Source: Bimuria novae-zelandiae CBS 107.79
Lineage: Eukaryota > Ascomycota > Dothideomycetes > Pleosporales > Didymosphaeriaceae
Direction of reading: 5' to 3'
Assembly: GCA_010015655.1 (NCBI GenBank)
Contig: ML976662.1
Location: forward strand, 1,300,818 to 1,364,817
DNA: 64,000 nt
The notes beneath the pieces were generated by a model. The model was not told the origin of the DNA and searched no databases. It saw only the letters and a list, made by a program, of their open reading frames with translations. The translations under genes were made by a program, and so were the position numbers. This document shows positions 35,163-44,724 of the stretch, piece by piece (position 1 is the stretch's first letter; every line of letters begins with the position of its first letter).

Positions 35163-35560
35163 TATTAGGATCTATAATTTAATATAGGGATAGTAAACTA
35201 TTTTGTACTTATTTATAGCGCGTACGCGTAGAGACATCCTTGTCTTCGCTTACTACATTGTTAGCGCTTATGGAGTTATGTGACTACTCTCCAGAGAGCG
35301 CTCGCTAGCGATTAGTCCAGGACTTATATATAGGAACGCGATAATAAACTTCTATTATTGTATTTAACTTATTTATTAATCTATTATTTAGATTTAACTT
35401 AGGCTCTCTTGTTAATTTAACTGTATCATATATGCTTTTAATATTAATGCCCTATTAATTAGCGCGAGCTATTAATAACCATTTTACCTATATTACTAAC
35501 ACTCTTGCCTAAGAACTAACCCTTATCCCTTTAGGACCAGCTATCCCGAAGGGCTTAACA
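35163..35560 (+). repeat. 3' LTR of gypsy family 1
   Basis: It begins TATTAGGATC (RIP-changed TG) and ends GGCTTAACA. It has the same length as the 5' LTR and is followed directly by the target duplication ATACC. Confidence 0.92.
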
Positions 35561-35599
35561 ATACCGTACCTTCGTAATTAGTTATTAAAACCTAATAAC

Positions 35600-35830
35600 A
35601 TAGCTAGCCTTAAAGAGTTAAAGGTTAGTTCTTAGACAAGAGTACTAGTAAGGCAGGGAAGAAGTATTAATAGCTTACGCATATTAATAGAACTTTAGTA
35701 TTATAGGTAAGATAGGTTATAATGAAATTAAAAAGAGCCGAAGTTAAATCTAAACAATAGATTAATAAATAGATTATATATAAAGATAGAAGTCTATCTT
35801 TGGGTTCCTATATACAAATTCTGTCTTAGA
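35600..35830 (-). repeat. Partial inverted LTR of gypsy family 1
   Basis: Reverse-complement similarity to the family 1 LTR is clear (GGTTAGTTCTTAG, then AAGTTAAATCTAAA) but stops near 35830, so it is a truncated, more diverged copy in the opposite orientation. Confidence 0.7.
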
Positions 35831-35845
35831 GATCCTAGAGTTCTA

Positions 35846-36087
35846 TTTTATAAGGGCTATACTTACCTAAACCTGTTCTAGGTAAGGGGAGGATAGATTA
35901 AGGGTAAAGCGACTTATAAATATTTAGTAGTTAGGAGCTATAGTAGTAATATTAGGGTTTATAAATAACCTAATCCTATAACGGACTATAGGATAACTAA
36001 CTAGAGATTTTCTAATCTATTATAGGAGATATACTCGAAGTATATAAGTTAACTATAAAGAGTAGGAAAAGTATAGAAAGTGTCCTA
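35846..36087 (-). repeat. LTR of gypsy family 3 copy A, left half
   Basis: This matches the reverse complement of the LTRs at 52006-53023 and 59189-59686. It is cut at 36087 by the insertion of gypsy family 2 and continues at 50477-50762. The end reads TTATAAAA on the minus strand, against TTATAACA in the better copies. Confidence 0.75.
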
Positions 36088-36356
36088 TGTGACGACCTGG
36101 TATGCCGATAGGACACATGACCTCGCGTGAGAGGCGCGACTACCTTACGCCTGGGTGTAGCTGCCTTACGCCTGGGCGCAGCTGCCCACGCACCTAGTGT
36201 AACTATCTTAAATAGATAGATGTTCCGTGCCGAGCGGTAGCGCATAAAAGCGCCGTAGGCCTGTGTACCTACAGTCTCCTTATCTTAGTGTAGCTAAAAT
36301 AGAGCCAACCTACCTTATCTACTCTCTTAATGCAGGAGCCTGTGCCTGTTCTTATA
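36088..36356 (+). repeat. 5' LTR of gypsy family 2
   Basis: Begins TGTGACGACC and ends CTTATA (CA changed to TA). It contains a 21-bp direct repeat (GCCTTACGCCTGGG type) near 36150-36190 and a TATA-like CATAAAAG near 36241. Confidence 0.9.
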
Positions 36357-36920
36357 TTACACTAAGATCTCTTTACTTAACTAGAGATAATAATAAAATA
36401 TTAGATTAAACTGCTCAATCTGCCTGCGCGTATAACTTAATAATAACTACCTTAAGGGATCTATCGCATAACTACGCTAAGCTATTAATTTATTATAAAG
36501 TATAATTACCCGCAATAAGAGGTCCTAATACTACTAAGTAACGTACCACTTAAAGGAAGTTAAAGGACGTAGTTTAAAAATAGCACGCCGTAGCCAGCTA
36601 GGAAAGCTAATTAGCCTACTACCCTTTACTTAATAAACGTACTATACAGGCAACCTACTACTTACGTAAAGAGGGCTATAAGAGCCCTAGCCTCTGTAAG
36701 AGAGGAACCTATCCTTACTAACTATCCTAAGCACTACCTGCTCGCTTTCTCCCTGCTAGAGAACTAACAACTAGCTACTCTACTCGCAGTATTAATAAAA
36801 TGGCACTAAAACACCTATTTATAACGTGTCCGTGCACCCAATGCACGGATTCAGCCAATGCACGCCGAACATCCGACGCGTCAAAACTCCCTACTTTCAA
36901 CACGCGATAACTCCACCAAT

Positions 36921-38436
36921 ATGGATCCAATTCAAGCTGCGATAGATGAGATCGAATCGCGAGAACCAGGAGAAGATTTTTCATATACAGAAATTGCTAC
37001 TAGATATGGTGTTAATCGATCTACACTCTCACGAAGGCACCGAGGTGTTACCGCGACGCGTGCAGCTAACACAATCAATCAGCGAAAGCTCAACCCACAG
37101 CAAGAGCAGGAGCTTGTACGATATATCAAAAGGCTCACAGAGAGACATATACCTCCTACTAGAGAGATGATACAGAATTTTGCCTCGACGATAGCAAAGG
37201 AGCCAGTTAGCGAGAGCTGGGTTACCCGCTTTATCAACCAACACAGCATTTATCTTATCTCGCAATGGACCGTCGGCATGGACAGCAATCGCCACAAAGC
37301 TGATTTAGTAGATAAATATCGCCTCTATTTCAACCTTGTACACAGCAAGATCGATTAATATCGCATAGATCCTCGTCATATCTACAATATGGATAAAAAA
37401 GGTGTCCTGATCGGTATCGTTGGTAGAACAAAGAGGATATTCAGCAGACGAATGTGGGAGAAGAAGGAGGTTAGGGCATCACTCCAGGATGGCAATCGCG
37501 CGTGGATCACGCTCCTAGCATGTATCTGCGCTGATGGATCAGCTTTGCCGCCAAGCCTTATCTATGAGGCTGCCAACAAGGACATCCAATCAAGCTGGGT
37601 AGAGGATATCAAGGCAGGATATTATGAAGTCTTTATTACCTTATCATCCTCTGGCTGGACGAACAACGATATTGGGCTTGCCTGGCTTAAGCAGGTGTTT
37701 GATCGCTGTATAAAAGAGAAGGCTTAACGATTATATTAACTTTTAATTATAAACGGCCACGGATCTTATGTTACTATAGACTTTATTAACTATTATAATT
37801 AGAATAGGATCCTGCTTGCTGTCCTGCCTCTTTATTTAACTTATATACTTTAGCTACTTAATGTTGCGATGTTTAAGCCTCTATCAACAGCCTACTTAGC
37901 AGAGCTATTAAGATACCTTTATAGAAGCTAGGGCCTAGCTTCTATCACTAAAGGCGACTTCTTTCCCCTATTCTAGAATGCGTGGAAGGCCTCTTTTAAG
38001 GAATTAACTATCCTTAGCTCTTTTAGAGCCACAGGTATATCGCCACCTGATCCTGACCCTATCCTTAATAGGTTCACCCAGGATCAAGAATCAGGCAATA
38101 GCTCCTCATCAGGGCTTAGCGATCATGACTAGAGAAAGATAGATAGGCTTGTACGCTCTGCAGTGAGTAATCAAAGTAGTAAGGATACACAGAAGCTTCG
38201 TTAATCACTCTACTATCTATCTGTTGAAAATGAGCTGCTTAAGCATGACAACGATGGGCTTAGGCAGGCGCTATCTATTAAGAAGAAGCGTAATAAGAAG
38301 AGTAAAGCTCTAGACCTTTAACAGCGCTAAGAGTATTATAGTGGGGCTATCTTATAGTTACTAAGGAAAGTAAGGGAGGCACGTTATTATTAATTAATTA
38401 AGGAGCAAGAGGATAAGTAGTAGTAGCTTTAAAAAG
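36921..38436 (+). pseudogene. Pogo-like transposase of element 1, broken
   Basis: The frame starts MDPIQAAIDEIES and is open for 145 codons to a TAA at 37356 (consistent with CAA to TAA). It continues in the same phase with a second long open stretch 37389-37727. Residues 1-60 form a Psq-type helix-turn-helix (FSYTEIATRYGVNRSTLSRR). A CENP-B-like helix-turn-helix follows (IPPTREMIQNFAS, then SWVTRFI). The DDE domain begins at YNMDKKG with the first catalytic Asp. The second catalytic position reads INGHGSY (Asp to Asn). Many stops follow after 37730. No function remains. Confidence 0.88.
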
Positions 38437-39116
38437 NNNNNNNNNNNNNNNNNNNNNNNNNNNNNNNNNNNNNNNNNNNNNNNNNNNNNNNNNNNNNNNN
38501 NNNNNNNNNNNNNNNNNNNNNNNNNNNNNNNNNNNNNNNNNNNNNNNNNNNNNNNNNNNNNNNNNNNNNNNNNNNNNNNNNNNNNNNNNNNNNNNNNNNN
38601 NNNNNNNNNNNNNNNNNNNNNNNNNNNNNNNNNNNNNNNNNNNNNNNNNNNNNNNNNNNNNNNNNNNNNNNNNNNNNNNNNNNNNNNNNNNNNNNNNNNN
38701 NNNNNNNNNNNNNNNNNNNNNNNNNNNNNNNNNNNNNNNNNNNNNNNNNNNNNNNNNNNNNNNNNNNNNNNNNNNNNNNNNNNNNNNNNNNNNNNNNNNN
38801 NNNNNNNNNNNNNNNNNNNNNNNNNNNNNNNNNNNNNNNNNNNNNNNNNNNNNNNNNNNNNNNNNNNNNNNNNNNNNNNNNNNNNNNNNNNNNNNNNNNN
38901 NNNNNNNNNNNNNNNNNNNNNNNNNNNNNNNNNNNNNNNNNNNNNNNNNNNNNNNNNNNNNNNNNNNNNNNNNNNNNNNNNNNNNNNNNNNNNNNNNNNN
39001 NNNNNNNNNNNNNNNNNNNNNNNNNNNNNNNNNNNNNNNNNNNNNNNNNNNNNNNNNNNNNNNNNNNNNNNNNNNNNNNNNNNNNNNNNNNNNNNNNNNN
39101 NNNNNNNNNNNNNNNN
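38437..39116. other. Assembly gap, 680 N
   Basis: The run of N lies inside pogo-like element 1, between the transposase C-terminal region and the right terminal repeat. Translations across it are meaningless. Confidence 1.
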
Positions 39117-39164
39117 ATTGGCTGAATCCGTGCATTGGGTGCACGGACACGTTATTATCGTTTC

Positions 39165-39430
39165 GGAAATACCTGCTCGACCCACAGAGCCAGCTAGTCA
39201 TCGTCAATCCTTCCTTTTCTTGTATTTTCTTGAACGCAAAAAACTTAAATCTTCTAAAAAATTTAAGGGGGGTACTTATAACTCTATAGAAGCCCTTTAT
39301 CTACTTTTAGTATATTATTATCCAAAGTTCCTTGTGTGGTGGAGAGAAAAGCGAAAAAAAGGAGACCAGAACAGAAAATACGCGCAGTCTGATGAGAAAT
39401 ACGCCTTAAGTGGGTCGAGCAGGTATTTCC
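39165..39430. mobile_element. MITE-like element, 266 bp
   Basis: Perfect 21-bp inverted termini, GGAAATACCTGCTCGACCCAC at the left and its reverse complement at 39410-39430, bound a non-coding interior. The target duplication is not clear. It lies between two pogo-like elements inside gypsy family 2. Confidence 0.7.
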
Positions 39431-39443
39431 AGAATCACCAATA

Positions 39444-41548
39444 CAGTGACCGTGCACGCCGTGCACACCTTCGGGCCGTGCACGCCTTGGCGACCTGCTA
39501 CACATCTTAAAAATAAGGCTGTAGAGCCACGTATAATAGCTATTATCGCGAGAATTTTTATTATAATAGTCTACTAAGTTCTATAGTACTTACCTTACTC
39601 CTATTTTTTATTTAGCTTTGTTTTATAGCTACTGCGCGTAGTAACTAGTAGAGGTGCTAGTAATAGTAACGCCTTAATAATAACGTAAGTAGCACTACGC
39701 GCATGCTGTTTTTTAGCTATAGGCTTTATAAAAGGCTTACTTAAGGCCTTACACTTGCCTATTTTAGATATTTATATAGATTTAGTAGCGTTACGCTCTT
39801 GTTTCTTTTATTACTTCTTAGCGTTATTAGTAGCCTTTTTCCTTGCTTTCTCTTCCCTTACCCTCTCTCGTTCTACACGCCTCTACTACTTATCCCGCTT
39901 ATCTTAAAACTTCTTCTAGGCTTTTAGCTCCTTCTAATAAGCTTTATCTACCTTCTTTTATAAATTTTACTTCTTATTAGCTTCGTAGCGCTCCTCAGCT
40001 TGGCGGATTTTACGAAAGGACTAAAGAATAGCTATACTATAAAACTCCTTATAATACTACAGGTTAAGCCTCCTCTACTTATTTTTAAAAAGCTTAAGCT
40101 CTCTAATTACGTTGCGTAGGCCTTCGTTTTCAAGCTGTACAAGCTGTGTATAGGCAGAGAGATGGGAGATAGTACGCCTTAACTGCTACACCTCCTCTGC
40201 GTCCTGATTCTCCACCACCTAGGCCAGTATTTGGATAGCTTGCTTCCAGTTATCTGCTACAATTAGTAAAGGTGTACGAGGCAGCCACCTGCGCTTATTT
40301 TAGAATCTATTAATAATTATAGCTACGTTTAGTGGCGATAGGCCCGTGACTTCGAAGGCCTTAAGAATAAGGCTTAGGGTAAAGGTTCTTATCTAGGACT
40401 TATAGAATAGGCGGAAGAAGTCGCGCTTCTTTACACCCACTAGGCCTTAAGTACTGTGAAGGTGTTTAGTAAGCCGGTTTGTGTAGCTTGTACCTAGAGG
40501 TGAGAAGAGTGCTACATCGAGCGGCTACAGCGTGTGGGTACTGTGAGGAGGGAACACTAGTAGTAGTATCCTATTCCTATCGTAGTACTTAATGAAGGAC
40601 CAGGTTATATGCGAGCCATGGCTATCTACTATAAGTAGTCGCTAACTTCTGCGTGCCTTCTCTCGAGTATAGCGATTAAAGACCTGTTCTAGCCACGTAA
40701 GGCTAACCTCGTCGTTTATCTAGCCTAAGGGCGTTATAGTAACAAACACTAAGTACTTTTCTGCGTCTATATCCTCCACCTAGGACGATTGTATCTCGTT
40801 AGGAGCGCCTAGATAGATGACGCCTAGAGGCAGTGCCGAACCATTAGCGTAAACGCTTGCGAGTATCGACACCCACTGCCTATTGCCCTCTTACATAGGC
40901 TGGCGCCTTGTTTTTAACTCCACAAAAGCCCTACTAAACACTCGTTTAGTGCGCCTATTAAGTACTCCGATCGCGAAGCCCTTCTTATCCATATTATATG
41001 TGTGCCGTGGCTTAATTAAGTATTCGGTAATCTTGGAGTGCACAAGCTTAAAGTATTATATATACTTCTCGCTGCTATTAGCGTGGAGGCGCTGCGCATT
41101 AATAGCGTTGGCCTATTTATATAGGAGCTAGTCGCGGTGACGGTTAAGGAAGCGAGTAACCCACGAGTTGGAGACCCTCTCTGCAGCCAATTTAGAAGCC
41201 ATATTTTATACTATCTATCTTGTAGGAGGTAGGCCTCGCTTAGTAAGCTTAACTATAAACTTACAAAGCTCTCGCTCTTATGTAGGGTAGAGTTTAAGTA
41301 GTTATTAATTAGCGTTAGCACGCGACGCGACAACGCGTTAGTAATATTATAATAAAGTTATATAGTATATATTATATTTTTTTATAATTACTTAGTATAA
41401 AAGTTTGCCTTTTATATTTACTATATCTGCCTCTTTAAGCGCTTCTTCTAACGGCATTGTGGTGTTAAGTTATGTGGTTGAGGAGTATAGTAGATTTTTG
41501 GTAAGGGTGTACACGGCCTGAAGGTGTGCACGGCGTGCACGGTTACTA
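39444..41548 (-). mobile_element. Pogo-like TIR transposon 2
   Basis: Inverted termini starting CAGTGACCGTGCACGCCG (right end RIP-changed to TAGTAACC) bound a 2105-bp element flanked by TA (39442-39443, 41549-41550). The terminus carries CCGTGCACGCC twice, 26 bp apart. The transposase reads on the minus strand. Confidence 0.88.
39600..41457 (-). pseudogene. Pogo-like transposase of element 2, broken
   Basis: The frame can be followed from ATG 41457 (MPLEEALKEADIV) through a CENP-B-like helix-turn-helix (SNSWVTRFLNRH) into the DDE domain. The three catalytic Asp positions look preserved: YNMDKKG, IVDSHGSH and PLDVALF. The frame is nevertheless broken by several TAG/TAA codons at Gln/Trp positions. 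The C-terminal region is Lys/Glu/Arg-rich. The 3' end is not exactly defined. Confidence 0.82.
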
Positions 41549-41550
41549 TA

Positions 41551-41702
41551 GTGTTAGTCCTAGAAAAGGAGATGCTGGGCAGCGCGTACGACCTATCCAA
41601 GCCCTTTATCTACCAAGAACACGAAATCCAGAGCTATAGCTCTATCACTAAGGAAAACCACGATTAAGACACTTCCCTAAAACTTACTTATATCTAGTAA
41701 GG
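41551..41702 (+). repeat. Gypsy family 2 internal fragment between insertions
   Basis: This 152-bp stretch lies between the TA duplications of pogo-like elements 2 and 3. It reads as a gag-like piece (YDLSKPFIYQEHE) and is best explained as the interrupted host retrotransposon. Confidence 0.5.
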
Positions 41703-41879
41703 TAACGTGTCCGTGCGCGTAACGATCGGATTCGCGTAACGATTGCCAAACACCAGAATAGCTCTATTAGTAATAAGGCAATAGAGCCACCCACAGTTAG
41801 TATTATTATAAGATTTTCTAGTTAATTACTATATAGATCCTTGCGATTGATTTTCACTATTTATATCTATTAGGAAGCT

Positions 41880-44633
41880 TAACGTCGCGGCCGCTGCGTG
41901 TAGATTTGGTTAGGGCAGTAGATGCGCCCTCTAAGGCCTCCCCAACATCTGTAGCATTAACACCACGTTTCTGACGCTTTCTGCTCTATAGAGATGACTA
42001 AGAGGCCTTTCTCTTACCCTTTTAGGATAGTTGCAGAGCTTTTTCAGCGTTGTGGGCAGACTTCTAGGCAGCGCGCTAAGCAGCCTTTTTAACCCTCTCC
42101 TCCTCCTTTACCTTCTTAGCTGCCTCTCGCGCAGCACGCTTTTCCTACTGCATTTTCTCCTTATATAGCTTAGCTACCTTCTTTAGCTCTGCTGTCTCCG
42201 CTTTTTAAAGCTACTATTACTTATCCTTTTACTCCTTAATTAATTAACAAACATGTGCCTCTCTTACTTTCCTTAGTAATTATAAAATAGCCCTACTATA
42301 ATACTCCTAGCGCTATTAAAGGTTAAGAGCTTTGCCCTTCTTTTTACACTTCTTCTTAATAGATAGCGCCTGCCTAAGCCCATCGTTGTCATGCTTAAGC
42401 AGCTCATTTTGGACAGATAAATAGTAGAGCGATTAACGAAGCTTCTTTATATCTTAACTACCCTGTTCCTTTACTACTAATCGTAAAAGCCTATCCACCT
42501 TTCTCTAATTATAATTACTAAGCCCTAATAAAGAGCTATCGCCTGATTCTTGATCCTGCGTGAACCTATTAAGGATAGGATTAGGATTAGGTGGTTAGTT
42601 GGTTAGTTGGTTGGTATTCATTTTTCGTCTAGTTAATGGGGATTAAGTCCACTATCTCGCCTCCCAAAGGGCATATACGACGTGCTAAGCTATAGAATTA
42701 TAGTACTAATATACTACCTTAGAAAGCATTTCTTGCCTACGCGGGTATTACTACTATTTTAAGCTATAACTCCCCTTCCTATTAGGGAGACTAAGCAGTG
42801 TATGTACATTAGGGTGAATCCCTTATGTGTGTTTAGAGGCAGTTTAGTGCTGTAAGAAGAAAGAAAAGGAAAGAGTAAATAAGTGTAGAGAGCTAGTGCT
42901 CTGTTAAATCAGAGCCGTGGCTCTGCGCGAGGAGAGTCTTTGTACCAGGCTTAGCGATGCCTGTATTAAAGGAGATAGGTGTAGTAAAAAGGCAGAGCCA
43001 GGCCTGTCCTTCTTCTTTATCCCTAAGAGTCGTATAATATAAGGCCAGGCTGGCTACCTTATTTACGTGTTGTGTTAGGTCAGGGACGCTAATAGTTAGT
43101 CTTTAGAGAGCTGCGGGCAGCTCTTGTCGTTGTAGATATTAAGAGCTAGTGCTTTATTAAATCGTGCCATAGCTCTTCGCATAAAGAGCCTTTATATTTA
43201 GGCCTAGCAGGTGCCTATATCTTGCAAGAGCAAGGAGTGTCACGACTATTTCCTTATCTTAGCTATAGTTATAGCCTTTAATTAAACGTGAAAATCTAAG
43301 CGGCGCACGGGCCATTTTAAAAAGATTTTAGCTTACTAGGGAGCTAAAAGAGAAAATAGGGCAGCGCGCCTACTACAACGCCTGTAGCTAAAAAAGGACG
43401 CTGGAAAACAGATTTATAAAGGCATTTAAGTCGTGTTTTAATAAAAAATTAATAGATATTAACCTTTTAGTAACCTAGAAAAGTTAATGTTTAGTGCGTA
43501 GGATTAGGTGGTGATATGCCTGTGGCTCTAAAAGAGCTAAGGATAGTTGATTTCTTAAAGGAGGCCTTCCACGCATTCTAGAATAGGGGGAAGAAGTTGT
43601 CTTTAGTGATAGAAACTAGGCCCTAGCTTCTATAAAGGTATCGTAATAGCTCTACTAAGTACGCTGTTGATAGAGGCTTAAACATCGCAACATTAAGTAG
43701 TTAAAGCGTATAAGTTAAGTAAAGAGGCAGGACAGTAAGCAGGATCCTATGCTTATTATAATAGTTAATAAAGTCTATAGTAATATAAGATCCGTGGCCG
43801 TTTATAATTAAAAGTTAATAGGATCGTTAAGTCTTCTCTTTTGTACAGCGATCAAACACCTGCTTAAGCCAGGCAAGCCCGATATCGTTGTTTGTCTAGC
43901 TAGAGGATAATAAGGTAATAAAGACTTCGTATTCTCCTGCCTTGATATCCTCTACCCAGCTTAATTAGATGCCCTTGTTAGCGGCCTCATAGATAAGGCT
44001 TGGCGGCAGAGCTGATCCATTAGCGCAGATACATGCCAGGAGCGTAATCCATACGCGATTGCTATCTTAGAGTAATGCCCTAACCTCCTTCTTCTCCCAC
44101 ATTCGTCTGCTAAATATCCTCTTTAATCTACCAACGATACCAATCAGGCAGCCTTTCTTATCCATATTATAGATATAACGAGGATCTATATAATATTAAT
44201 CCATCTTGCTGTGTAGAAATTGGAAATAGAAGCGATATTTATCCTCTAAATCAGCTTTGTAGCGATTGCTGTCCATGCCGACCGTCCATTGTAAGATAAG
44301 ATAAATGCTGTGTCGGTTAATAAAGCGCGTAACCCAGCTCTCGCTAACTAGCTCCTTTGCTATCGTAGAGGCAAAGTTCTGTATCATCTCTCTAGTGGGA
44401 GGTATATGTCTCTCTGTGAGTCTTTTAATATATTGTACAAGCTCCTCCTCTTGCTGGACGTTAAGCTTTTGTTAATTAATTCTCTTAGTTGTTCGCGACG
44501 ATTAAACCCCTCTATGATTTCGCAATAGGGTATTGCGATCAACACCATGCCTACGCGCTATTTCAGCATAAGTAAAGCGTTCTCCTGGATTTAGCGATTC
44601 GATTTTATTAATCGTAGCTTGAATTGGATCCAT
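41880..44633 (-). pseudogene. Pogo-like transposase of element 3, broken and interrupted
   Basis: Starting at ATG 44633 (MDPIQATINKIES), the frame shows a Psq helix-turn-helix (FTYAEIARRHGVDRNTLLRN) with stops in the linker. A CENP-B-like domain almost identical to that of element 1 follows, then a DDE domain. The second and third catalytic Asp positions read INGHGSY and LLNVAMF (Asp to Asn). The frame is interrupted after ISPPNP by the 906-bp insertion and resumes below 42595 with ILNRFTQDQESG and a Lys/Glu-rich C-terminus. The two stops near INGHGSY are shared with element 1. Confidence 0.85.
42595..43500 (-). mobile_element. 906-bp insertion with long target duplication, non-LTR-like
   Basis: The insert splits the element 3 transposase and is flanked by TAGGATTAGGTGG on both sides (42582-42594, 43499-43511; the outermost TA may belong to the insert). 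On the minus strand its end is a short simple repeat (CCAACTAA type). A long duplication plus a simple 3' tail fits target-primed insertion of a LINE/SINE-type element. Two related segments of about 55 bp occur near 42890 and 43140. No coding trace was recognised. Confidence 0.55.
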
Positions 44634-44724
44634 GTTGATAGAATTATGACGCGCTGAAGGTTAAGGTGGTTTGGTGTTCGGCGATCGTTACGCGAATCCG
44701 ATCGTTACGCGCACGGACACGGTA

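Larger units (their letters stand above)
28746..35560 (+). mobile_element. Ty3/gypsy LTR retrotransposon, family 1, complete but dead
   Basis: Two 398-bp LTRs (28746-29143 and 35163-35560) bound a 6815-bp element. The 5-bp target duplication ATACC is exact at 28741-28745 and 35561-35565. Plus-strand order is gag with a zinc-knuckle remnant, reverse transcriptase, RNase H, integrase, then an antisense frame, then the 3' LTR. All coding frames are destroyed by RIP-type stops. A 172-bp GC-rich insertion interrupts the region before integrase at 33081. Confidence 0.92.
36824..39152 (+). mobile_element. Pogo-like TIR transposon 1
   Basis: Inverted termini starting ACGTGTCCGTGCACCCAATG lie at both ends. 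TA flanks both sides (36822-36823 and 39153-39154). The terminus contains CCAATGCACG twice at a 17-bp period. The first 900 bp look little mutated, while the rest is heavily RIP-mutated. A 680-base N gap (38437-39116) hides the end of the transposase. Confidence 0.9.
41705..44722 (-). mobile_element. Pogo-like TIR transposon 3
   Basis: Inverted termini starting ACGTGTCCGTGCGCGTAACG are flanked by TA (41703-41704, 44723-44724). The framework equals that of element 1, but the duplicated core is GCGTAACGATCG, again at a 17-bp period. The length of 3018 bp includes a 906-bp secondary insertion at 42595-43500. Confidence 0.9.

Noticed and set aside
38394..39207. Two long minus-strand frames of more than 260 codons
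   Set aside because: They consist almost entirely of translated N from the assembly gap.
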